This document shows positions 34,481 through 47,574 of a stretch of 64,000 nt of DNA, piece after piece. The notes below the pieces were generated by a model that saw only the letters and a program-made list of their open reading frames with translations, was not told where the DNA came from and did no database searches. The DNA comes from Flammula alnicola (taxonomy: Eukaryota; Basidiomycota; Agaricomycetes; Agaricales; Strophariaceae), in NCBI GenBank assembly GCA_015499995.1, contig JADNRV010000189.1, positions 30,519 to 94,518 of the forward strand, read 5' to 3'. Numbering within the stretch: the stretch's first letter is position 1; each line of letters starts with the position of its first letter. The translations under genes were made by a program, and so were the position numbers.

Positions 34481-35754
34481 CACGCCCATTTGTGAGAGAT
34501 CGCCACAGCTGATCCAGTGATGGATACTTTCCGGATATGGCTAGACATATCTCCGAATATCCTTGGGATATCTGGGGGATATCAAATTAACCTGTCCCGT
34601 CATATTACTGGCACAGGTATATCCTTGGGGTGGCCGCACAAGATGTCCTGAGGATATTCTCCTCGAGATATGCCTGACTGCAGCTCGGGATGGATTCTGG
34701 ATATTATTTTGGATATCCTGGGTTGCATTTCCTACTGCTCAATTATTGATTCTTAGGGGACATTTTTTAGTGTTTAAATGCGACTTTATTCATTCGAGAT
34801 GTATGTACCGCTGTACATACACAACTTACAAAACTAAAACTAATAGATAACCTTGTACTCAAATGTCGCCTTGTGAAACAGGTCCCAGAGAAAAAAGAAG
34901 GGGTAATGCGGAGACATAGGAAGTCAACATACCATTGCCCCGTATTTCAATCACAACCTTTAAGCATCCCTCACATCCGACGAGACCTGAAAAACGGAGA
35001 CGACACCTAGAAGGAAAATCTGCAAAGAAAGGTGTGGTTAGCTGGGGTAGCAAATTATACTAATAAGTAACTAACCTATGGTGGAGCCGTAGAGCTTGCG
35101 TGCATTACATGCCACGTATTCGAGGGGTGAAAAAGAAGGGGCCCAGAAAGCGAACGAAACTGTAGGAGAACGGGATGCAATTAGCGGAGCAAATAGGAAT
35201 TGGTTAGGATCGACTCACCATTGTAGAGGCTGCGCTCAATTACGTGGTCCATAATCGAGCCAGGGAACAGCGAGAGAGCATGGGCAGTCAACTCACTTAA
35301 ATGGACAGTGGAGGAAGTCAGAAAGACTGAGAAATATTATAGAAAAGAACTTACTGTTTCGTATTATTCAATCAGCGGAGGTGCTAAGGAAAAGTTACGA
35401 ATGTCAAAGTGGGGGTGGTGGGTGGGGAAGGAAGCGAAGTGAGGGGAGGAAGCGAAGTGAGGGGAGGCGAAGACGAATTCACCTTTCTCGAAGTTAAGCC
35501 GTAAGCACACGGTCACGTTTCATTTAGGGCAAGCCTTGAGAACTTGATGAACTTTGACATTTGCGATTTTGATGGGAAATTTGGGCTGGGTGGAGGATAT
35601 TCAGGTTAGGATATCCTCCGGAGAAGCTCAGGATATCAGGGTTATATTTCTGTCTGAACATATCCTGGGAGAATATTTTCTATATATCCTGGTTTGATAT
35701 CCGACGCCTATTCGGACGCGGATATCCGTGTGACATCAGACTCAAATGGGCGTG
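34481..35754. mobile_element. TIR transposon with GGATATCC subterminal repeats
   Basis: The element begins CACGCCCATTTG (34481) and ends with its exact complement CAAATGGGCGTG (35754). It is flanked on both sides by TA (34479-34480, 35755-35756). Inside each end lie about 200 bp dense with GGATATCC-like motifs in both orientations (34510-34725 and 35590-35780). Size 1274 bp. TA flanks fit Tc1/mariner-like or CMC-type integration. There is no transposase; the centre carries exon-like minus-strand sequence, so it is non-autonomous. Confidence 0.7.
34930..35255 (-). CDS. Exon-like host sequence inside TIR element
   Basis: Minus-strand blocks join through GT-AG introns: MDHVIERSLYN (35253 to about 35221), SFAFWAPSFSPLEYVACNAR KLYGSTI (about 35165-35075), DFPSRCRLRFS (about 35020-34990), GLVGCEGCLKVVIEIRGNG (to about 34933). 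The last block contains a CxxC pair. The pieces are short and I recognise no family. They look like a captured host gene fragment within the TIR element. Exon borders are approximate. Confidence 0.35.
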
Positions 35755-35756
35755 TA

Positions 35757-38700
35757 GGAGAGCCAGAGCACAGGATATCACTTTCCTATCAGGTGATGCC
35801 TGGCGAGGCACAGAACCGGCGGGGAACGCCGGAAGATGCATCGACGACGCCATTTTTTAGTTTTATCATTGTATTCGGTCAAACACGATTGGGGTTATAG
35901 CATCATCGAGTGGGGTTTTAAAGAGGCCTACAGATAACAAAAGAAAAAAAAGCTAGCGAGTTTAATGCGCCCGCCGCGCTGTGGGCAAGGCATGATATTC
36001 TGGGCGGGGAGACAAAGAGGCAGGAGAACCTTAGGGGATTGTACAGCTGCCTCCAAAGAGGAGGAGTGGCGGTCATCAGACCAAACGATATGGAGGGGTC
36101 AAGGATATCACCAGATGAACCGACGGAGTATTCCAAGCAAGGCCCACTTCAAATTCCAGTTCAACGCGAATTTCACACCCCCGATGATCGATCAACGAAG
36201 GAAATTGCGATAATTCATTAGTACCGACACATCGGGACGCTCCGCACGCACCAAGTACAGCATGTACTTGCCTTGCGCGCAGAGGCGGCAGCACCTCACC
36301 CGGGCGACAGCTTTATGTAAATGAGAGGCCAGTAACAGACTACGGGAATATGTAAGAGAAAGACTCGTTGTAAGAGAACAGATTATACAGGTGCATGCAC
36401 TCATGGCCGAGTTTGAAATAGGTAGGAGGATTCGTCGAGCCCTACTCCCTCGCGCGCCTCGACAACGCAGACGAAGCACCCGAAGAGAAAACACCCCTTA
36501 ATCGCCGACGCTCCAGAGAGGGCACAGCGCCCAATGATCCTCGTCAGGGTGCTCAGGATAACGACTCAGGTACAGATTACTGATGATGTGGCGGTGTTGA
36601 GTGAGGGTCTGACGGGGTTGCGTTGCTCCGTTTGCAACATGCCAACAATGACGCCTGACTGGGGCGATAGATGGAAGGCTCACTGAAGGGTCACTTACTG
36701 AATACGAATGCAATGATGAATTGAAAGCCGACGGCAAGTTCTGATCAAGGGACGACCAGGGTTCGTGAACGAATTGGGGCTCAATAAAGGCCGCTGCCTG
36801 GTGCGTTTGTGTGCGCAGAAACAAAGCCATGAGCACGAGCATGAGCACGAGCATCAAGAGCCGGGATGCCCCACGCTTCTTCGCGTAAAGTATTTCCGTG
36901 GAAATCGCAACCCTGCTACGTGGATAAGGGAGAATTTTAGGTTTTGCTTGTCCCGGCCGTACATACTCGAAGTAGCATTCACGGTCCCACAGAATCTGTC
37001 TGCGCATCTATCTGCGGGTTTTCGAGCGGAAGAGCACGTACTGGATACTCACGAAGTGAATGGTATATAAAATGGTCCATCTCGGACCGAATGTAATGCG
37101 CTTTCAGGTAGACCATCCGTGTTCTCATGTCATGGTGAGAATTGATATAAATATATATGTATAGATAGTCAAGCTGGGCACGACATCATGGTTACACTCA
37201 CTGATGCGGCGTTGTGTGGCACTGGCTGGTGAATTCACTTACATCAGAAATAGAGATGCAAAGAACTTCGAAAAGGTTATGAAACAACCAATCTTGTTCA
37301 AATCTCAGAAAATTTCGAATTTCTCATCGATTCTACGCGACTTGTCGCAAAAGATGTCGATTTAGGGTGTGTACGTAGCATCCTGTTATCTTTTATTGCC
37401 TGCCCTCGAACTTGTCGAAGTCCTGTGCAATCGGAGTTCAACTAATGTCATTCGTGAATCTGGGTGTTTACATATTCCGTCAGCGAGAATGTCACCTGGA
37501 CTAATTGTTGCAGAAAAGACGTGGGAGGAAGATATATGGTTTGACTCCTCGAACCGCGGGGTGAGTACTTCAATTGCCGAGAAAGATGTGTCGAGTCTCG
37601 ATATATCGCCTGTGGTTCTCTGTTCACGAATCATCGTCGTGGGTTACACCTATGCATCTCGACTACCGAGAGGCAAGATCCCATATGTGACCGCGAATAT
37701 CATGAAGCATTGTAATTGGGCACAGAATTGCTGACACAGAGTATTAAGTTCTTGGAAGACATGGGATTCCGAAATTATCGAACATAGTCATTGGCACGGG
37801 CAATCGGTATTCGGGACGGGACGCCTAACACTCTGTCCAATGACCATCGAAGAAACAAGAAAAGAAGCGTTAACTACACCCTGTGAATCATAACCATCTG
37901 TATGTGGCGGGTGTGAAGACATCGCTTGGAAGGACGTGCGAACACCCTGGGATAGCCTGCCGTCAACATTGATCCGTGGTGGGGTTACGCGGCTGGACTG
38001 CCAGAGCAGAGTAGGTGGGCGGTCTCCTTGCCTTGGCCGACGCGATGATTAGTCGACATCGAGCGCGCCAAAAGACACATTTCGGACCGAATGAGGGAGT
38101 TTGAGATGGGGTCTGTTGGCGACGAGCATCGCAAATATGTTGATGTTCTTATCGCAAGGAGCAACGGTTAAAGCCCTTTGTGCGGAATTTCTCATGCGGC
38201 TCTTGGCTTTCTATTGAGCGAATGTCAAGACAAGTTCAGCGACTCGCATCTAAAATCAAGAAATGCTCCAAACACCCACGCTGAATGGAATGGCCAGTCG
38301 GTGCTCGTAATCCTCGCGGCTTCGATGTCTCCACCACGAATTGTCTGCGGATAGAAGTATAGTATAAGATTAGAAGCCATCGAACGCGCAGTGGCATTTC
38401 CAGTTGGACTCACGGTGGGCGCAGACATCCAAAATCAGTGATTCTAATTTCAGCCGAGAACGAAAATAAGGTGACCAGAGGGAGAAGAAGCGCAAGATGC
38501 AGGACTTTAAAGAGGTAGCACCGCCGACAAGTCCAAGCATAACTTCGGGATCTGATAATACCTGATAATGGCGGCATTATATGTTCCAGATACAGAAGAT
38601 GCCGGATGCAAAAAAACCAACATGTGAATTGCCACACTTGAAGCACAGAAGCGAAGGTCAATGAAATCACCTCGTTCAATCGCTGCGTGAGAGCTTACAT

Positions 38701-40101
38701 TAATCCCTGATACCGGTCAATTATTGAAGGTAGGCAGCAGGGATGCAGGGCAAGCATTGGATACGTATCCCGCTTCCGCTCCTTCCGAATTGATTTCAGG
38801 AGAATTGAAACAAGTCAGGGAAAGATCACTCGTTTTCGAAGACGGAACGAGGAAACTCACAGATAGACGCACATCTCAGACACACATAGCTCCGAGGCAA
38901 AAGAGTATCCCAATCACCGCAGAGCCTTGCGATTTGACCTCACTTACTCGTTGTTGGGAGTTCGGTCCGATTGAAGGCAAAGATAATGACGGCGTGGATA
39001 CGATCGTCGATAGATACCTCGGGTTGCGCATGCGCGCCTCAACGAAGAAATTCTGAAGATAGAGTAGTTGGCGGCATATTTATACCACATTCGCATGTAA
39101 AGGTATTAGCAAAAGATCGCGTAATCCGCTCCAGCGACAATCGCGGGGGGACCAAAAATAACGATGGGAATTTGCCAGAGCCATCGCGCCATTATCCGAG
39201 GCACCCAATAGACAGAAACTGGGATATGAGGATCAGCGACGGCTCTCATACTAAATGACGTGTGGTGAAGGAAAAAAATATGAAAAAATCGTGTCAGTGG
39301 TGCAAGGACCCACATATGCAGAGCTCCTTGTGAGATGGGTCATGATAAGCACGCCTTGTACGGCAAATGGTGCTGCGAAGGGCTTAGCGTGCCGACGAAG
39401 AGACCTGTAAACCTTGCGAACTTCCCAATAGTTCAAAATCAAGATTTTCCAAAGGAGCTTACCAAAAATGGTAGATATTGGATTCGTTTCCATTCCTTCA
39501 GCCTTGTGGAATTTTGGATGATAAGTGCCGCGCGAAAAGATGTCGAATCAGGATAAGTAGCAAGTAATCACCGGCGACATGCGCAAGGTGAACCAGGAAA
39601 GACGTCCTTCGATGACTGCAGTTTTTTTAAATCGACAATCGAAGGTACCAATTGAATGTTGCAACTCGTTGGGAAAGAAGAAAACAGTCATGGGTTTCTC
39701 TCAATTTTGACCAACACAATTGTTGGGCAAACAACGGCGTCTGCAATATCACTTTTAAAAGTCAGTCCGGCAAGTTCCGTGGGCAGCATGCGCACATCTG
39801 ATCAGCGATTTAAATTTATTCCACTTCGCGCACCAGGTCCCAACCATGGCTAGCACTCACAATCCCTAGGCCTGCCTCGTCTGCATACAAAACATCGAAC
39901 AAAAGTTTTTTTTCAAGGGAAATATTGCCCTCCTTCCTAGCTCTTTGCTTCATCTCGGACTGACGACGCGATCCGAAGGTTTCCACTCACACGTTATCTA
40001 TAAATACAATTATACATTTGTGAGACAGTGAGAGGCTCTATCGCTATCCGGACGCCGTGAGGTCAATCCTGCTGCGTGATTCCCTCGCTCGAATTGTCAC
40101 C
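35757..40101. other. 4.3-kb region without recognised gene
   Basis: Several frames exist on both strands. A minus-strand frame at 36498-37007 has a hydrophobic run (LLMLVLMLVLMALFL) created by a GAGCATGAGCAC-type tandem repeat at about 36828-36855. Minus frames at 38225-38679 and 39106-39493 contain hydrophobic stretches and could be remnants of a membrane-protein gene. None gives a continuous spliced model. Confidence 0.4.
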
Positions 40102-42564
40102 ATGGCGAAATCTCTACCGCAAGATCTCTTCGACATTGAAGGCAATGCAACGCGACAAAAGTGGTTATGGAGAAGAAGAGTTCTCAACCTTATCGTTGTT
40201 GGTCTGTGGGTCATCGCGCTCATGATCCGATTTGGGAAGAGCTCTCGCGAGCATTCGGGTAACACGAGCACCTGCGACCAACCAACGCCCCATGCATTGC
40301 CTTCAAATCTATCTCGTTTCACCGATGAGCCTGGTTTTGCGGACCAAGCGGCCAAGAGACTGGCTGGTGCCGTCAGGATTCCTACTATGTTCAACACATT
40401 TCCAAGTGATTCTAGGTTCAGTAATTAACGTTTTGTATAGGTCCTTCGACGACATGGGTCCTGTTGATCAAGACAAGCATTGGGCTCCATTTGAAGAAAT
40501 GCACATGTATCTCCGAAAAACCTTTCCCTTAGTGTGCGTAAAATAAAGGAAATCTGCGGCATCACTGATAAATTAAAGCAAATTTTCAGACACTCTGAGC
40601 TAGATCTAACTATAATCGGCAGGTATTCGTTGGTTTATACTTGGCCTGGAACTGTCGAGGAGTCGAAACCTCTCATGTTGACAGGCCACATCGACGTAGT
40701 ACCTAGGTAACTGATTTCCACATCCTTCTATTGATTAATTCTAACTGTTATCCTGTTCTCCTTTTTAGCCTTACTGCGCTCGACCGTTGGACGTATCCCC
40801 CATTTTCTGGCACGATTGACGAAGAGTGGATATACGGTCGTGGTGCAGGAGATTGCAAGAACAATGTAATCGGGATTATGACAGCAGTTGAGCACCTCAT
40901 CGCTGGCAACTGGAAACCGACCAGGACCATCAGTCAGTACTTATTGTTTCGACTCCGTGGGACGATCATCTGACCACCGTCTAGTCCTTGCTTTTGGACA
41001 AGATGAAGAAATAAGCGGTCCACGGGGCGCAACTAACATTGGAAAATATCTGGAGGGCATCTATGGCAAAAACGGCATCGCGCTGATCGTCGATGAAGGC
41101 GGTATGAATCTGGACACTGTATACGGGAAAGAATTTGCGCTGCCTGGAATTGCGGAGAAAGGATATCTTGTACGCAATTCATCTGTCAAAGAAAACAATG
41201 TTATTTACCTCATGTTTTCGTTTCTAACCCAGAATGTTGAAATTCAGGTCGACATGCTCGGGGACAGTAAGCTTCTGAAACCAGTTTTAATCCTGGCTTC
41301 CAACCTAATAATTTTCTTGTAGCTCATCCATTCCTTCTCAGCACACGTCCATCGGAATCCTTTCTAAAATTGTATCCGCTATCGAGTAAGTCAAACTGAT
41401 TGGTGTTGTTGATGGCGCCTTACCACTTTACGATTATCAGAGATTCCTCCATATTCCAGCCTCATATCGAAAGTAAAAGTCCAATATGGGGATACCTTTC
41501 CTGCGTAGCTCAGCACGGAGAGTCGTCTCAAATACCGAACTGGATTAAAAAGGGCGTATCATCGAACAATCCAGATATGGATAAGATGGCGCAGGCCTTT
41601 GCAGAGATCTCCGTTGGAAACCGTTATCTTGTTCAGACATCCAAGGCCGCCACCATATTCCACGCCGGACTTAAGGTACGGTTTTATATTTGCTTTATTT
41701 TTATTTTGCCAGCTACTATGCTCTCCTCGTCATTCGTATAGAGTAATGCCCTCCCTGAAAGCGCCCGCGTTTTATTCAATTCTCGCGTCGACTTATTTAG
41801 CACGCGTGAGTCCCACTAATATTCACAAAGCACAATGTCCCCTCATATAGAGTATGCTAGCTGCCAAAACGAGGGAAGCATACTACAGTCTCATCAAACC
41901 CATAGCGAAAAAGTACTCCCTGCTCCTCGACGGCGCATCTCTTTCGGATGCCTCATCCATTGGAAACATCACCGTTGAGCCGAGTTTAGGCCACGAACCG
42001 AGCCCAATTTCGCCTTTCACGCTGGACTCGGAAGGATGGCTCATCTTCTCGAGAGCCGTGCAAGCGTCTTTTGGTCCTGAAGTGATCACTGCCCCAAGCG
42101 CAATGACTGGTAATACAGGTCCGTGTGTCTTATGTTCTGCTCTTTAACGCCACGTCTAAATTAATCTATGTGAATGTTACCTCGCAAGATACAAGATATT
42201 ATGTGAGTGTTATCTCCCTTGAGATTCAGTAAGACATATCACTGATTTCGTTTTTCCAGTGGAATCTGTGAGATTTTATCCTCTGAAACGTTTTGAGATG
42301 GGGATTTCTAAGCAGGTCGACAGGTCTGAGAATATCTACCGTTGGAGCCCTACGAGGGCGGGAACAAAGTAAGCCTTTCGTCTAGCATCTTCATCCCACA
42401 ATTCTTTCCAATGACTCTTTAATCGTGTCCTCAGGCTCAATATTCATACGGTTGATGAGAAGATTAGTAAGTTGAAACGGCATGGAGCCCGAAATACTCG
42501 CTGAACCGTCGAATGTATAGAAATTCAAACACATGTCGAGGGTATCAAATTTTATACCGGCTAG
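40102..42564 (+). CDS. M20 family carboxypeptidase S
   Basis: ATG 40102 with many small introns. Residues about 27-45 (VLNLIVVGLWVIALMIRFG) form one N-terminal membrane anchor, as in yeast Cps1, a vacuolar type II membrane peptidase. Zinc-site motifs of M20 peptidases follow: LTGHIDVVP (H and bridging-D region), IYGRGAGDCKNN (metal D), FGQDEEISGPRG (catalytic Glu pair), and VDEGGMNLDTVYG. The C-terminal block, assembled across four introns, is APSAMTGNTDTRYYWNL, SENIYRWSP and LNIHTVDEKI, with the last metal His in IHTVDE. An apparent stop after WNL (near 42268) is removed by a 56-bp intron GTGAGA...GACAG. The protein ends THVEGIKFYTG, a few residues shorter than relatives that continue YYEFIRN. 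It would release free amino acids from peptides in the vacuole. Confidence 0.85.
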
Positions 42565-43234
42565 TTCACCTCTTTTATCATTGATATTATACTGATACGA
42601 AATCTGCACCAGAACTCATCTTGCAATCGGACGCAATGGTTAGTAATTCCGTTAAGTCCTCGCCCTGAGCGCGCCAACAGAACGCTCGTTATCCGTCACC
42701 TCGAACGATGCGTCGTCAAGCATGATGCATGACGCTTCCTGGAGTCGCCTTTGTGTTCACCAAGGAATTCTTGTTACTCTGGTTATTCTTATTTTATGGT
42801 GGTTGTATATATGTGTACGGTGATTCAAATCGTGAATACTGGACCCTGTACAGTTCCACTTGGGGCTGGATTCGGGATCTCTCCCCACCGCTCAGGATCG
42901 CGTAGTGCCAGAACGCTTAATCAGTCTATGAACCTTTCATGAGTTTATTTGAAATGAACAGGGGCTCAGATGGACGCCGGCTTGGCGTCAGGGAAGGAAA
43001 GACGATTCGAGTAAGACACTGAAAGGTCGGACCCTGCCAATCATTAATGACAACGTTGATCCGCTTCTAAGTCGTTACTGTATCCTGTTCTTCGACGGCA
43101 CCGAGCTGCATCTTGCTATACCACATGTAGCAGCAGGGTTCCCGACGGATGCCCTCAAGGGGCAAGTTTGCACATATTAACAGGAAAGGTAGATGGTATT
43201 GATGGGGTTCAAGTACAGAGAGATTACGGGAAGG
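42565..43234. other. Intergenic
   Basis: Convergent 3' region of the M20 peptidase and the sugar transporter. No gene recognised. Confidence 0.4.
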
Positions 43235-45053
43235 CTAGTTGGAATTCCTATTCTTGTCCTCCTCCGCGTCTGGACCTGAAAGTGTAACCTCAGACGATGC
43301 TTCCAGCGCAGTTTCTACGATCCCACCGGGCTCCGCGACAACGGCAGTCTGATTGAGACCTTTCTCTTCCAATCTGACCGAGATGTCACGATCGCCAAAT
43401 ACTTCACCCAACTCTTCCAGCGTTTTACCTGCGGTCTCGGGATAGACGAACCAGACTACAATGCCAGAGATCACCGTGAAACCCAGCAGGAGGAAGTAGT
43501 ACCCGCCTCGAAGAGCGGAGAATAGTGGCGGTGTAATGAATGCGATGATGAAGTTCGAGATCCAGTTGACGCTGGTCGAAAGAGCCATCCCTTTTGCGCG
43601 AGCACGCAGCGGGAAGATCTCAGCTCCGAGAAGCCACGGAATAGGACCCCAGCTATCAAACACACAAACTGAACAAGTGTATTCGTAAAATTTGAAATGA
43701 GGAACTTACGTCGCGCCGAATATGAAGAGGTAGACACAGACGCCTAATTGGAGATACCATGAGCCGGCCGATGAAAAGGTCCAAAAGAAAAGATAAAGCA
43801 CCTGCAAAAATACCATCTGCCGTCCCCAATCGCGCATTTCCGAGAGGTAAGGACTCAGCATGATATTGCAGACCTCCAATAAGCGCCAGAGCGCCGGCCA
43901 AACCTAAGCTACCGGCCAGCAAGAACGACTTTCTTCCCCACGTATCAACGAAGAGCATGGTCGGGATTGTGCCCGCACAGTATACAACCGCACACGCGCC
44001 GGCGTAGAGCAAAGAGCGACTGATATCGAAGCCGGCTCGAGTGAGATTTTCAGGAAGGAAGTATAGTATGGCGTTGATACCATTGAATTGAGCGAAAAGT
44101 TGGCAGGTGATCCCTACAACGGAGCGACGCGGGTACTGGGTAAAGAGCTGACCCCATGACGCTTCGCCCATAACATCCTCTAGTATGATTGCCCCTTCTA
44201 TCGATGCAAAAGACTCCGCAACGATGGGGTCGTATATGTCTCCATTTCCGTGAAGGTCGGCGAGAGCGTTAAACCCCTCTCTCTTGAAACCGTTCTTGAT
44301 GAGCCAGCGAGGGGTTTCAGGGAGGAAGAAAGTCCATATCACAAGAATCAAGGCTAATGCAGCTTGGATGATATAAGGACCCCGCCAGGAGATTTCGGAA
44401 GGCATCGCAAAGAAGAAGCCATAGCCGATCCAGGCAGAAAGGGCATATCCTGAGTTGAGGCAGAGATATTCGATCGAGACGAACAGACCTCGACCGTGGC
44501 CAGGCGCGATCTCGCACTGGTAAATCGGTACCGTCATAGAAAGCATGCCAACGCCTAAGCCTTGAATACAACGTCCTGCGATAAGGGCAGCCATGTTGGG
44601 CATGAAGATCTGAATGATCGATGCCATGAGGTAGATAACTCCTCCAATTCTGATTGACATCCGTCGTCCAAGGATATCACATACGTAGGCAGAGCAATAG
44701 GAGGCAAAGAGCGCAGTGAGGTTGAGACACGCCACGACGATAGCTAGGGTGTCAATCAAGCTCAGAGTCAGTTCATCTGCGTATTACACTCTGAATGGAA
44801 AGTCGATCGTACCTTGTAAGAATACGTCTACGCCGTCATCACCGGCTTGGATTTGCTCCAAAGTTACATTGGATCCATACATGAGTCGTATGAAAGAGGG
44901 TTGCACTTGAGCAGCTGCTATGATCCCTTGGCTATAGCCGAACATCGCGTCGCCTAGGGAAGCCAATGCCGAGGATGAATAGAGCAAGGGCTTGCCCACC
45001 ATCCATCGAGGATATCGTGCAGTGTATGTATTACGTTTGAGTCCTGCAAACAT
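43235..45053 (-). CDS. MFS sugar transporter (hexose/quinate-type)
   Basis: ATG at 45053 begins MFAGLKRNTYTARYPRW. An intron at about 44814-44780 joins VDVFLQ to ELTLSLIDTLAIV. Sugar porter signatures appear in order: GYSQGIIAAAQVQP, DILGRRMSIRIGG, AGRCIQGLGVGMLSMTVPIY, PETPRWLIKNG, QLFAQFNGINAILYFLP, DTWGRKS, GPIPWLLGAEIFPLRARAKG, and YPETAGKTLEELGEVF. About 12 hydrophobic helices and a polar cytosolic tail. The substrate is probably a hexose or related polyol, and not more can be said. Two further short introns near 43830 and 43665-43710 restore VCVYLFIFGATWGPIPW. Confidence 0.88.
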
Positions 45054-45499
45054 GATATAAGGGATTCTGAAGTAGGGGACAGAAAGAAAGAGAAGAAAGC
45101 TACTGACTAGCAAAAAAACGACAATATAGCTTAGCTCCGTTGAATTTCGCGGCTGACTGTCGGTCTGCAGCAGTTGCGTTTCAGAGTCGGAACTAGATCA
45201 GGTTTAAAAGACATCTAAGCAAGCTGGCTAGCTGCGCAATATGAACCTGATACGTATGTATCTTGGGCATTTGTTCGTTTGAACTTTGCGCCATGGGGAT
45301 TGCAATTCTTGACGTCGAATGTGGATGGCGAGTTGTTTGGTATTCTCCCCGGGGATCAATATAACGACCACATGACTAGTGATCGGCTCCGCCGCGTTGG
45401 AAACCCGGCAAACAACTTTAGTCGTTTGGGCGCTGATTCCGCTGTTCCAAATAGTATTTGTATCTTGCTGTGCTATCCCTCCCTTGTCCTCGAACCAAC
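45054..45499. other. Divergent promoter region
   Basis: About 450 bp between the starts of the sugar transporter (minus) and the SWIM-ligase gene (plus), presumably carrying both promoters. No coding sequence. Confidence 0.5.
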
Positions 45500-47574
45500 A
45501 TGCCACTCGACGAACTCGAAGAAATCAGTGGTATAAAGCCCAAGGTTTTGCTGGCGGACGGCGAAGAACGTGAGGTCAGCTCGCAGACGAGGTAAGTGGC
45601 ACATGCGGTGCGGAGCACGTTTTCTTCTCTCGTTGGCGACAACGGAGGCCCACAGAAAGCCCGAGTGACGCATCGCTTGATCTTTTGATTGCCCCCATCT
45701 GACATGATCTGTACACAGTACCTCCGTCTACAAGGTTAAGCGCACTTGGGACCATTACTATTGGTACGTGAGTTGCTGGCTAGCCCATCTGCACTGGCTG
45801 ACGATAATAATCCAGTACATGCCCGGTAAACGTGTAACGCTGACTCATTATTGCTGTCAATCTGACTAAAACGTGATGCTTTCTGTTTTAAGGCGTGGCG
45901 CAACCAGGTCAGCACTTTTTGTCATTGACTCAAAAAAGACTGCTGATCTTTCCTTTTCACATAGGGCGGCTCGCCCGTCAATGCTCGTACATGCAAGCAC
46001 CTGAAAGCTCTTCTCGGCGACAAATATGAAGATGCGAGGATTAAACTGAAGAATCCGGATGGGCCGCCACCGAAAGGCGGTAGTAGGGGCAAAGCTGCGC
46101 CCAAAGGCAAAGCCAAGGCCGCATCTAAAGCGGTAGCCAAGACGCCGACCAAACGCAAGAAACGCGCAGCCGAGGAAGATGACGACGACGACGAGGAAGA
46201 GGAGGGAGATGAAGGCGGAAAACCTCCTCCGGCTAAACGTGGACGAAAGGCACCAGCGTCCTCTACTTCCAAAGGTAAAGGTAAACAGAAACAGGAAGAT
46301 GAGGACGACGCTGAAGAAGACGACGAGGGGGCCGAAGACGATGAAGAACCTCAAACCGTCGGTAAATCTATCCCAGAACTCTTGCTTGCCAACAAGTGGG
46401 ATATCGAGACAGGCCCCGACCCAACTGGTTGGTGGCTTTCGGAGAAACTCGATGGCGTTCGGTATGCATTCTCTGTCGCAGGTTTAAGCATTATTTTGAC
46501 ATCAGAATGGATTCTACAGGACCTACTACGATGGTAGCCAGTTTGTCAGCCGCCTCGGCAATCCGTTTACTCCCCCAAACTGGTTCCTTGACAGTGAGTC
46601 GTTTCCTACTTTCCGGTCTCAATAGCACGTTGAGGTCGAGTCGTCATTTACAGAGCTTCCTAACGATGTTGCTCTCGATGGCGAGCTTTACGGCGGTCGT
46701 GGAGGTTTCCAATCCACAGTCTCCATCGTTAAAACTGTCAATTCCGTCCACTGGAAAAATATTTCTTTCCAGGTAAGATTATTCTTCTCGTCCTTTTCGT
46801 TTCCCTCATTTCACGTCATGAAAAAAAAACTAGGTTTTCGATGTACCTTCGCGTGGCCACGAGACCTTCGAGCAACGCTACGAATTCCTTCGCAAGACAT
46901 TTGGCAAGAGCGGAACACACGAGACTGAGCAAATCTGCGTTGTTGAGCATGAAGTTGCCCAGAGCCGCCAGCATGTCCTCGATAAGCTCAAAGAAATCGA
47001 GAGTTTGGGTGGTGAAGGCTTGATGCTCCGCAAGCCTGGCTCGTAAGTGCCCTATTGCTCAATATCCGACCCAATGATCGGCCCAGCTGACACATTCATA
47101 TGCAGGGTGTACGAAGGAAAACGCTCGAGCAGCCTCTTGAAAATCAAGACTTTCTACGACGCTGAGGCCATCGTTACTGGCTACGCTCCAGGAAAGGGCC
47201 GCAACAAGGGTATCACCGGTGCTCTCAAGTGTAAGATGGAGTCCGGCAAGGTACGTAACTAGCATCCTCTTTCTTATCTCCTCTGTCGTTAATCGTGTCT
47301 TTCTTCGCAGCTCTTCAACGTTGGCTCAGGTTTGACGGACAAGACGCGTAGAGTCCCTCCTAAAATCGGGACCATCATCACCTACCGATTCCAAGAATTG
47401 ACGAGAGATGGCGTTCCAAGGTGCGTGTAGTACGCCCTTCTCACTGCCATCCGTCTTTTACGCATCTTCTTTTGACGCAGATTCCCATCTTATGTTGGAC
47501 TCGCGATCGATAAAAGCGAGCCGAAGGATGCTGAGATACCCGAGCATCGCAAGACCGGGACCACAAGTGCATAA
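45500..47574 (+). CDS. ATP-dependent DNA ligase with SWIM zinc finger
   Basis: ATG 45500 (MPLDELEEISGIKPKVLLAD). Short exons then build YKVKRTWDHYYCTCPAWRNQ followed by GGSPVNARTCKHLKALLG, a SWIM finger with the CxCxnCxH ligands. Next is a Lys/Asp/Glu-rich linker (AAPKGKAKAASKAVAKTPTK), then the ligase core: motif I LSEKLDGVRYYDG with the adenylated Lys, LDGELYGG (motif III), EGLMLRKPGS (motif IV), LLKIKTFYDAEA (motif V), and an OB-fold (TGALKCKMESGKLFNVGSGL, ITYRFQELTRDGVPRFPSYV). The catalytic core resembles small ATP-dependent ligases of viruses, bacteria and kinetoplast mitochondria rather than Lig1 or Lig4. The SWIM finger probably binds nucleic acid or protein. Role is probably DNA repair; location is unknown. 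Confidence 0.85.

Noticed and set aside
36498..37007. Membrane protein gene on the minus strand
   Set aside because: The hydrophobic segment comes from a short tandem repeat, and no homologous pattern or splice model supports the frame.
42250..42320. Premature stop in the M20 peptidase (TGA after WNL)
   Set aside because: A 56-bp GT-AG intron removes it and restores the conserved NIYRWSP block.
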